Shown: piece by piece, positions 57,101 to 64,000 of the stretch
How the letters are laid out: each line of letters begins with the position of its first letter
How positions within the stretch are numbered: position 1 is the first letter of the stretch
Source of the DNA: Leishmania panamensis
Lineage: Eukaryota; Euglenozoa; Kinetoplastea; Trypanosomatida; Trypanosomatidae
Direction of reading: 5' to 3'
DNA length: 64,000 nucleotides
Assembly: GCF_000755165.1 (NCBI RefSeq)
Contig: NC_025870.1
Coordinates: forward strand, 153,703-217,702
Position numbers and translations under genes: made by a program
The notes under the pieces: generated by a model
Database searches by the model: none
Told to the model about the DNA's origin: nothing
Seen by the model: only the letters and a program-made list of their open reading frames with translations

Positions 57101-59482
57101 AGTCGGCTGAGCAAAGCTATATCCTCAGTATTGCCGCTGGGCAAGGAAGAACAAGATAGTACCAGAAAACATACGCCAATGAACTTCAGTCTTGTGGAGG
57201 ATGTCTGTGCGGCACTCGGCATTAAGGACTCCCTTACTACCTGCAGCGAGGAGGCAACGTCGCCGACGCCGCCATGGTTTTCGATGAGCTCGGTCTGCTG
57301 GCAGACTACGGGGATGCTTCTGTCTCTTACCCACAGTAGTGGCACCACGCCGTCGTCCCGTAGCCGGGGCACAGCCGAGACAGCGCGCACACTTTCCTTG
57401 AGACTTACACGAGAACTCCTGACCGACGAAGCGGCGCTAACAGCGCACCTGAGAGCCAACGCGGATCGCGAAGGATCGCTCACTGGCCTCCTAGTCCTCA
57501 TGCTCGCCTGTACTCGCACACTGTTGCAGCTCACCGCACTATCCAGCACAGAGCAGCAGAATCCTCGCCTCTCCCCTGACGAGTGTGCAGCGCTAGGGCG
57601 CGTGTGCCTTGACGTGTACAATGGCACTCTTGGGGTGCAGGATCGACTTCTCTACGCTATTTGCCTGACGCTTCACTACCTGAGCGCTACGCACGACGTC
57701 GCGCACCCCGCTGCCGCTGCTGCTGGTGCTGCCACTGCGACCATGGAGGAACGCGACGATGAGGCTGCAGCAAGGCAACAAGGAAAGAAGCACAGGGCGG
57801 CAGCAGCCAAGCATCTCTCACCTCACCATCACGAAGGTGCCGAGGTGCCGGACGCGCTCGTGCAGCGTCGCTTTCTTCTCTGTGGCCACACCGCGTGCGC
57901 CGCACGCACACCAGAGTTAGAGATGCTCTCTTGGCACCTCGACACGCTGACGGAGGAGGACATGACCGGCATGGCCCTGCACGCTTCCTCACGCCTGCAC
58001 AACGCCATTCACGTTGAGGACGGCAGCAGTGCCAATGGTGCAACCGACTGGCTCGGTGCCGTCTTTCCTGAGCTGCGGTCCGCCGGAGACGCGCACGTAG
58101 CCGACCTCGAGCGGCTGTCGATGGGCAATGTGTTGGACCTGCGCTACATAGTGCCTCTGCTGCACCGTGTGGCTGCCATGCCAGCGATTTTTTGGGTTCA
58201 CTTGTCAACAGGACGAGTGATACCATTGCTGCTGAAAGCGCTCACATCCATTGACGCACAGCTCCGCTCCGCCGCGGCCGCAGCACTAAGCACACTGTAT
58301 ATACCGAAAGGAGCCCTGCGAGTGGTGGTGAGCGTCGCGCGTATGAAACTGACCCAGGCGCAGATGACCCCCTCCTCCCACGGCACAGGGAGACAGTTGC
58401 ACCAGCTTCCGCAGCCACACCACGCATCGTCAGCCGCTGCAGTGCCGCGTCTTCCCACACCTCTGGCAACTATGCTGATCATGTCGATCCGCCCGCTGGG
58501 TCACTACGATGACATACTGCACCACCACCTTGTGCACTTCTTGATGAAACTCGAATCGGCCCTCGACACCCCACTGCCCTTCGCTCACTGGGCCATCACC
58601 CCTCCCCTTGCGGCCATCAGCGTCCCGCTCATGCTGGAGCGCCAGGAGGCTTTACAGCTGCATACCAACAAGCTCGGCGGTGGCAGTGACAAGCGCAGCG
58701 GAGATGTCACGCAGGCATCTGTGGCCGATGTGGCACAGAAGCTACGCAAGGAAATTCCACCGCAGCTCGCGTTTCTCCTGCAGCTGCTCCGGCACGCGTG
58801 TGAGGTGCCGGAGGACGGCGCCGCAGTAATCGAGTCGAATGGACTAGATGGACTGATGCTGCTGTGCGATATGCTGACGGCCTCCGATGGGCAGCGAGCG
58901 CTGTATGTCCAGTGCCTCCTTGTCCTCTGCACGCAGTCCGCTGCCCTGACGCACATGTTCACGCGCAGCGGCCATGTGCTGGCTTGGACGGTCTCCTTCC
59001 TCTGGCAGTTGTGCCGCGAGTACGGCAAGTCGACCCCGCATCCGTACAGCGGTCCAACCTTCACGACTGCACTCGAGCTGCTGCGCGTGATATGTGCCGC
59101 CACCGTGCAGTCAACAACGTCGTTCGTAGACACGCTTGGCCTCGGTGGCGCAGTAGCAGAGCAACTACCGGAAAGCGTGCGACAGCTTCGTGCGTGGGTG
59201 GTCGATGCGCACGTGACGGCTCGCGACGTCCTCGATGTCTTCGATGAAATAATTGCCCGCTGCAGCGACGCCGTCCACGGTCAGCACAGCAGCGCCACCA
59301 AAGTGGATGACACTAACAGCACCGAAGGGGCTGCAAAGGCCAAAGAAACACGCGCGTCATCACTGGAGCCACCCTCACAGTCGTCGTCTTTGCCGTCCTT
59401 TGAAAAGCGTCGTCGTGACGCAGCATCGTGGCGCGGAAAGTGTAATCCCCCGAAGCGGATGCGCGCCGAGAGCACCACCTAA
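54131..59482 (+). CDS. URB1/NPA1-like nucleolar ribosome-biogenesis protein, 1783 aa
   Basis: Almost entirely helical-repeat in character. The N-terminal third resembles the Npa1 domain of yeast Urb1 and human URB1/NOPRA1: helices around 184-215 (RLTRLGFLVELLTSPMHNAV), 265-290 (NVFRLLVRALEFDP) and 355-395 (YFIRISGHL...LNLMTRIFLCPMP). The C-terminal part (~1540-1590, FLLQLLRHACEVPEDGA followed by LDGLMLLCDML) resembles the family's C-terminal region. Low-complexity inserts lie at ~487-500 (repeated GDAA) and ~855-885 (Lys/Arg, then poly-Ser), and the C-terminus is strongly basic (KRRR, PPKRMR), suiting a nucleolar protein. Urb1 acts early in 60S assembly. Size agrees with yeast Urb1 (about 1760 aa). 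The identification rests on pattern and length, without catalytic motifs to check. Confidence 0.6.
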   Translation: MALVEPLVGHLLSKYKETVLEGLSKIRQILQAGGEQANELAVVMSQREEALQALRATLLRQEYFVPTLQTLTVVLTQLVERGNRVALAREVLRGDCAALFRKTLATLSDATLTHVTAALQFLTVAVRDAPLLVLARLRSPADSHSAPAPVHGASMVPLAPVGTQRRADVPLHLAVFRLQLTYNQRRIRLTRLGFLVELLTSPMHNAVVDTICSHGILTHLLEDAAELLREGTSAGTACALSALRVVRELFVQSRHITAEQKRRVLLGQRNVFRLLVRALEFDPVADNATAILYAIVDETIESPADYASTRVESLEDQGMPNYLLFFLLRQLRPKTSERMSRLALHVLQRAPDLLRPYFIRISGHLSEEGNSHGVAPTTSRVAVLNLMTRIFLCPMPYHLAAKQVRLVSVVAKTSTFYTMCPRDVTDEICPAWVAEYVHRLINGSTNLLMLTLAMQLTQAALMRAKRVLPLVLAVQIAAKAKKTSAAGDAAAGDAAAGSSARETVFSLPSPRNFTEADLDILQGRDDAEAEVWDAYNAQVLHHLQAALPSREEFWHRMTQQLHRTLTAAASASTSSTTSPSADAIDAILVKTHVTVQRMLLLMKNYVDVFDVRVPWLSAVPTFLPDLSRSAVSNNRSAHGSIAVKGAKGNGTAVAESVHPITAALQQQNDILKPWPAASVALLCELLTASQRRRVPMMKMHHINISQRVGIGEWPLLLSVLLWVAHHQPHTPPRPESMEAAQEARAIGWAAQLLLWTAHSVTIHSTCTMAESHLWLSCLTPNTVPVFLHVLNHLLMRSLSKAADRVTLELQDAPHGVLAAAAQHFIDRTREKQQQKGSTRGVEDEGEDEQQVQQQLRRPKKSRAECANKSSGDNNRSSSSSKSSSNLWGTHLQASLAEFESVLARVVQLWERRVCLLAQGAAAMTPELDMPRVTQQQCIDVLVLADRQRGFTKTPLRYGSISESAHLRTFAFTLQSPVLPLPEEEAAMTLLSRLSKAISSVLPLGKEEQDSTRKHTPMNFSLVEDVCAALGIKDSLTTCSEEATSPTPPWFSMSSVCWQTTGMLLSLTHSSGTTPSSRSRGTAETARTLSLRLTRELLTDEAALTAHLRANADREGSLTGLLVLMLACTRTLLQLTALSSTEQQNPRLSPDECAALGRVCLDVYNGTLGVQDRLLYAICLTLHYLSATHDVAHPAAAAAGAATATMEERDDEAAARQQGKKHRAAAAKHLSPHHHEGAEVPDALVQRRFLLCGHTACAARTPELEMLSWHLDTLTEEDMTGMALHASSRLHNAIHVEDGSSANGATDWLGAVFPELRSAGDAHVADLERLSMGNVLDLRYIVPLLHRVAAMPAIFWVHLSTGRVIPLLLKALTSIDAQLRSAAAAALSTLYIPKGALRVVVSVARMKLTQAQMTPSSHGTGRQLHQLPQPHHASSAAAVPRLPTPLATMLIMSIRPLGHYDDILHHHLVHFLMKLESALDTPLPFAHWAITPPLAAISVPLMLERQEALQLHTNKLGGGSDKRSGDVTQASVADVAQKLRKEIPPQLAFLLQLLRHACEVPEDGAAVIESNGLDGLMLLCDMLTASDGQRALYVQCLLVLCTQSAALTHMFTRSGHVLAWTVSFLWQLCREYGKSTPHPYSGPTFTTALELLRVICAATVQSTTSFVDTLGLGGAVAEQLPESVRQLRAWVVDAHVTARDVLDVFDEIIARCSDAVHGQHSSATKVDDTNSTEGAAKAKETRASSLEPPSQSSSLPSFEKRRRDAASWRGKCNPPKRMRAESTT

Positions 59483-61209
59483 GTCAGGAGGTAAGGAAGT
59501 CTCTCTGCATCGCTGTGCCACTCAGATTCGCAGAAGCGCACGCACAGGAGTGCAGAAGAGCACTTCGGAACACACACACACACACACGCCGAAGAGAGAG
59601 TGATGGTGGTGGTGGTGGCTACGCATGCCATCCTCACCCTCTTTCTCTGAGATTCCTCCACGCTCCCTGTCGCCCTGCTGTGATGCGTGAATGGCGGTGT
59701 ACGTGCCACGTATGCGTCTGTCGATGTTGTGCTGTTGTTCTCTGCGCGGATATGAGTGAAAATGAAGAGAAGAAGGTCTCTGTGTGTGTGTGTGTGCGTG
59801 CGTGTGTGCGTGTGTGTGTTGTACGAACGCTTAACGAGTAAGGGAGATGCGGACGAGGTAGTAAGGCACAGGGGCACATCAAATAATCCCCCCTCCCCTC
59901 CCCTCCCCCCCTTCGCGGTCGTGTAGGCGTGTGGGTCGCTTTTTCGGCTCCCTCTTTGGTGTTCGCCTTGCTGGTGCGTACCAAAAGGCACAGGGACCAC
60001 CACGCGCTGATGGAACGAGAGAGAGAGACAGACAGACAGACAGACCGAGAGAGAGAGACAGAGAGCGGAACGTAGGGTTGTGGAGACAGAGACCGCAGAG
60101 GCGCAATGGCGGCCGTTACGAGGAACGGGAGAGAGAACGGCCTGCGCAGTAACGTCTGAGAGAGCCACGACGGCGGCCATTGACACGCTTCAGAGGAGCA
60201 AGTATTCCTCTCCGCTCTCTCGCTAACCCGCAGAGAGGATCACAACATGTGTTTTGGGGGTGTGGGGGAGTGGTGACTGGACGCCTCTCTTGCTCTGCGC
60301 ATCTGCATCGCAACCTTCCCCACCCCCAACTCCTCTCGGGCTCTGTGCATCATGCTGTTGCATCCCCCGTCCTTTCCATCTTGTGCGTATGTGTGGAGAT
60401 GCCTGCCCATTCTATCACCTCTCGCTGGAGCCGGCCCTCCTCCGCCCTTTTTATGTCATACCATCACCGATCACTACGTCAGAGCACGGTGCCACCACTT
60501 GCAGAGCGACGCCAACGGACAGACAGCGGTGTCTGTGAACGAGGGTGGTAAACGCGAAGCCGCCGCACGCGAATCGGAAAAACAAGGCGCGAGGCTTCTC
60601 GCAGCAGAGCCCCGCGTAGAAGGGCAGCTGCCGACGGTACCCCTCCCTCCCCAGCCCTTCTTGCCTCTGCGCCTCTTCATTGCGACACACGGCACATGTG
60701 CTCTGCCACACGAAGACGCATCGTAGGCCGTGACAAGTCCTCATGCCCCTCCTTGTCCTCTTCCCCCGCTGCCTTGTCTGTTCAATGCCATGCTCCACCC
60801 CACACACCCCTTACCCTCGACCCCCTCCCACACAAGCACACGCGCACATACAGGTGCTGGCACACGTGCAGCAGGCGCTGCGCCGTCCCTTTCCCTTTCT
60901 AGTGATGTCTACCATTCATGAGCCTCTCGTACTTCGCTGAACTGGTCGTTAACGGCATACACTCAACCACCCCGACACAAGTTGCACGCCATAGACCAAA
61001 TCACGCTCGCGCCACCTCTCTCGTCCCCTTCTCCTCACCATCGCCCCGCCCTTCCGCATCTCCTCCCCTGCACTTTTGTGTGCAGACGTCCGTCACGTTA
61101 CGCATCTCGTTTGTGTTTCCTTTGGTGCTTCTCTGCACCAATCTCCTCGCACGAGTGCCTCGATTGCTGACTGGCGCTGCTACTTCGGCCAGCCCCCTGC
61201 ACGTCGCGG
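59483..61209. other. Spacer upstream of SNF2-family gene
   Basis: No gene is seen. (AC)n lies at 59571-59589, a GTGGTG run at 59604-59620, GT runs at 59780-59820, a C-run near 59886-59910 and GACA/GAGA repeats at ~60016-60062. From ~60750 the DNA is C/T-rich, giving several possible acceptors. Confidence 0.65.
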
Positions 61210-64000
61210 ATGAACTGCCAGTGCGACTACCCCGCGCGCTACCTCATCAGCCGTGATGGCAAGCCGTGCTACACCTGCACTCTCGGGCGCTGCCGCTTCT
61301 ACGCGCTGGCCCCCGTGCAGTGCGAGGGGTACACCCGCATCACGCTTGGTGCTCCGGGATGCCCACTAGCTGACACAGGTGTTGTGCTGCGCTTTGAGGC
61401 AGCGGTTCACCCGGCAAACGAGGACGCTGCGTGCTTCACCATCCGCGTTCAGGGCGAGGCGTCAAGGTGGGAAGCGCTTCGCCTTGACGTGCTGCAGGAC
61501 CCTCAGTTTGACGGCATGTGGTACACAGCCGGGAGGGCTTTTCTGTACCCCATGACGCAGTACACTCACCTCCTCGCCGCTCTCAAGGCCCGGCCACTGC
61601 CGCACATTGCAGTCGAAGAGATCCCTAACTTCTACTTTCGCTGTGTGGAGCGAATGCGGCAACTCCCACGGCAGTACGCCGATGACGTGGCTGCTGGCCG
61701 CGCCTGTCTCCCCGACACAGAGGACTGTGTGTATAAGCTCTTGAGACCGTTCCAGCGGGATGGTGTACGCTTCGTGCTGGAGCGCCACGGTCGCGCCATG
61801 ATTGCCGATGACATGGGGCTTGGCAAGACGGTGCAAGCCATCGCCGTCGCTCACCACTACAGGGGCGAGTGGCCGGTGCTGGTCGTATGCCCCATGTCAC
61901 TCATGGAAAACTGGGCGAAGGAGTTCAATAAGTTCTGCGGTATCCCATTTGCACGCATCGCCATCCTGCAAGGTGCCAAGGCAACCGCGACGAGCCTGCA
62001 AGACGTCGTGATCGTCTCCTACAGCTCCCTGAAGTGTGTGGAGCACGCCCACTTCAACGTCGTCATCCTTGACGAGTCGCACTACATAAAAGCCGGTGCG
62101 GCAAAGCGGGCTCAGCACTCCCTCAAGCTCTGTCGTGAGAGCCGCCGCGCGATCCTCCTTTCAGGCACGCCAGCCATGTCGCGTCCGATTGAGCTGTACG
62201 CGCAGCTGCAGGCAATCCAGCCAGGCGCAGTGCCGAGCAGGGCTCAGTTTGGTGCGCGGTATTGCAACTCCTTTGTGGGTCGATTCGGCATCGATCTGAC
62301 GGGCCACGCTCACGCTGACGAGCTGCACAGCCTCCTGCGCCACTACCTGATTCGCCGCACAAAGCGCGAGCTTGGCCGCGAGCTGCCCTCTAAGTCGCGC
62401 CAGCTTCTCTACATTTACATCACGGAGAAGGAAAAGAAGGCACTGGAGAAGCAAATCATTGCCTTACGCCATAGCCTTAGCTCGACATCGACAGCAGCAG
62501 CCAACTCCGCTTTTTCTCTCGTGGACAACAGCGCGGGTGACTGCGCTGCGCGGGCACCAAACGTCTTCGAGATGAAGATGGCTACCGCACGTGCCAAGAT
62601 ACCGGCAGTGCAGGATTACGTCAGCGGCATTGTGGAACAGCACCTCCACTCAGGTGAAAAGCTCATCCTGTTCGCGCACCACCAGTGCATGATGGAGGCG
62701 CTTCGGTGCGCAGTCGAGGCGGTGCAGCCGCTCAAGCCCATCGACTACATCTACATCTCCGGCGATACGCCACCGGCACAGCGCGAGCCAGCTGCTGAGC
62801 ACTTTCGAACAGAGGCAACATGCACAGTAGCCATCTTGTCCATGCAGTCCAGCGGCACTGGCCACAACTTCACGTGTGCGTCCACCGTAGTCTTCACCGA
62901 GCTCGATTGGAACCCTAGTACGCACTTGCAGTGCGAGGACCGTGTGCACCGCATCGGCCAGGCGCAGCCGTGCCGCATCAAGTACCTGCTGGCTGAGGGC
63001 ACCTCTGACAGTGTCATTTGGCCGCTGCTACAGGCGAAACTGAGCGTGACCACAGCCATGCTCGAGACGTCGAACACGAGCGGGACAGAAATGCACCTGC
63101 ACGACGGCGCGGACAAGCAGAACGTGACTAGGCGCGACGTGGTGGCCATAAAGTCCTCGTCGACCCCATCCACATCGCAGCAGAGCACGCTGGACCAGTT
63201 TATACAGCCTCAGCCCTCGCAAGCGACGCCAAACAGGGAAGAGGAAGTCGATGGGGTTGTGGTATCAATGTTGACGTCGCCGCGGGTCAACGTCCATTCG
63301 CAGCCATCGACAGGGCACGCGGCACTCGCATCGCCGGAGAGAGACGCACCACCGCTCTTGCTCACACCGACATGCCCCTCCCAGAGGCAGCAGCTGTCTT
63401 CAACCCTCATGGACACTCCCATCTCCGCCTCACGCAGGAGCGCGAGCGGCAGCGGCGTCACTGTCACACTGACGACCACAACGATGGCACCAACAACCCC
63501 ACCAGCGCTGATTCCGTTCTCTGAAATGGGCAACAACTTCCTGGTGACCTCTATGCCACACCCAAGCAATTTCTCAGCATCGCGTCGGCCGCGTCTCTCT
63601 GCCAGCAGTGGCACCGGCATGGTACACCCGACCCAGCCACCCGTCTCTCTCTCTACAGCGACACCTGGCCCCACATCGAGTAGTGTCAACGCCGCATCTG
63701 TGCTGGAGCTCATGCGCCGAACGTCGTCCACAAAATCGGATGCCGCATCCGCAGCAGTGACGCCGTCCTCTTGGGTGCCCTCTGCTGGTGTTTCCTTGGC
63801 CGTCGACCTAACTGGAACGGCCTCAACACAGTCGGTAGTCATGCAATCATTACCATCGACGGTGTCGCGTCCCGCAGCTGGTGCCGTGGTCCCACCACGT
63901 CGCACCGTCTTCACCCTTACCAAAACGAGTCCTAACGATTCTATGAATACACCCGTTGCGTCGATGGTAACGAGCAGCAGCCCAGCCACCCACGCGCTTC
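61210..64000 (+). CDS. SMARCAL1/ZRANB3-type SNF2 DNA translocase, 3' end outside window (930 codons seen)
   Basis: The reading frame runs open to the window edge. All SNF2 landmarks are present: Walker A DDMGLGKT (200-207), DESH box (288-291), LSGTP near 318, RRTKREL near 383, a motif V region SSGTGHNFTCASTVVFTELDWNP near 545-567, and motif VI RVHRIGQ (578-584). The compact core without a large insertion and the family pattern point to SMARCAL1/ZRANB3 annealing helicases, which remodel stalled replication forks. The N-terminus has a GRF-like Cys cluster (C3, C5, C20, C23, C28). After the core, QSTLDQFI (658-665) resembles a PCNA-binding PIP box, as ZRANB3 has. The remaining ~260 residues are Ser/Thr/Pro-rich and disordered. 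A nuclear role in replication-stress tolerance is inferred. Confidence 0.85.
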   Translation, partial: MNCQCDYPARYLISRDGKPCYTCTLGRCRFYALAPVQCEGYTRITLGAPGCPLADTGVVLRFEAAVHPANEDAACFTIRVQGEASRWEALRLDVLQDPQFDGMWYTAGRAFLYPMTQYTHLLAALKARPLPHIAVEEIPNFYFRCVERMRQLPRQYADDVAAGRACLPDTEDCVYKLLRPFQRDGVRFVLERHGRAMIADDMGLGKTVQAIAVAHHYRGEWPVLVVCPMSLMENWAKEFNKFCGIPFARIAILQGAKATATSLQDVVIVSYSSLKCVEHAHFNVVILDESHYIKAGAAKRAQHSLKLCRESRRAILLSGTPAMSRPIELYAQLQAIQPGAVPSRAQFGARYCNSFVGRFGIDLTGHAHADELHSLLRHYLIRRTKRELGRELPSKSRQLLYIYITEKEKKALEKQIIALRHSLSSTSTAAANSAFSLVDNSAGDCAARAPNVFEMKMATARAKIPAVQDYVSGIVEQHLHSGEKLILFAHHQCMMEALRCAVEAVQPLKPIDYIYISGDTPPAQREPAAEHFRTEATCTVAILSMQSSGTGHNFTCASTVVFTELDWNPSTHLQCEDRVHRIGQAQPCRIKYLLAEGTSDSVIWPLLQAKLSVTTAMLETSNTSGTEMHLHDGADKQNVTRRDVVAIKSSSTPSTSQQSTLDQFIQPQPSQATPNREEEVDGVVVSMLTSPRVNVHSQPSTGHAALASPERDAPPLLLTPTCPSQRQQLSSTLMDTPISASRRSASGSGVTVTLTTTTMAPTTPPALIPFSEMGNNFLVTSMPHPSNFSASRRPRLSASSGTGMVHPTQPPVSLSTATPGPTSSSVNAASVLELMRRTSSTKSDAASAAVTPSSWVPSAGVSLAVDLTGTASTQSVVMQSLPSTVSRPAAGAVVPPRRTVFTLTKTSPNDSMNTPVASMVTSSSPATHAL

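Overview
This window looks like a nuclear chromosome segment from a trypanosomatid of the Leishmania group (Leishmaniinae). Every protein gene I can support is on the + strand and intron-free. The genes are separated by long spacers rich in pyrimidines and (TG)n/(CA)n/(CT)n tracts. Several start codons sit just behind a pyrimidine tract followed by AG, the usual form of a spliced-leader acceptor. Coding GC is high, and dispersed repeats resembling SIDER retroposons are present. I read the window as part of one polycistronic transcription unit. There are three N gaps (6123-6970, 30384-31014, 39113-39268).

Layout. 1-2014: gene-free, with a SIDER-like repeat in reverse orientation. 2015-6109: large Stealth-family phosphosugar transferase. 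6110-8621: gap and gene-free DNA. 8622-9911: unrecognised protein. 9912-14305: 4.4 kb of gene-free pyrimidine-rich DNA. 14306-17953: kelch protein. 18521-18667: long DNA palindrome. 19494-24818: giant LRRC9-like leucine-rich-repeat protein. 25930-26643: MPP6-like exosome cofactor. 27454-29799: coiled-coil protein. 30073-31043: possible reverse-transcriptase scrap beside a gap that is flanked by an inverted repeat. 32046-34451: membrane J protein with a thioredoxin-like domain. 34950-35430: second SIDER-like copy. 36711-37409: small unrecognised protein. 38449-39719 and 40702-42321: tandem TRM13-like methyltransferases, the first broken by a gap. 43266-43658 and 44603-44869: two very small membrane proteins. 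46340-47419: type II membrane glycosyltransferase-like protein without the expected acidic motif. 48588-51161: unrecognised protein with an RGG/His/Gln-rich tail. 52315-52386: tRNA-Pro(CGG). 54131-59482: URB1/NPA1-like nucleolar protein. 61210 to the window end: SMARCAL1/ZRANB3-type SNF2 protein, 3' truncated.

The genes do not form a single pathway, as expected for trypanosomatid polycistrons. There is a loose RNA and ribosome theme (MPP6-like, two TRM13-like proteins, URB1-like, the RGG-tailed protein, tRNA-Pro). There is also a membrane or secretory and surface-glycan theme (Stealth, the J protein, the glycosyltransferase-like protein, the two small membrane proteins). Functional names rest on motifs read by eye. 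No database search was possible.
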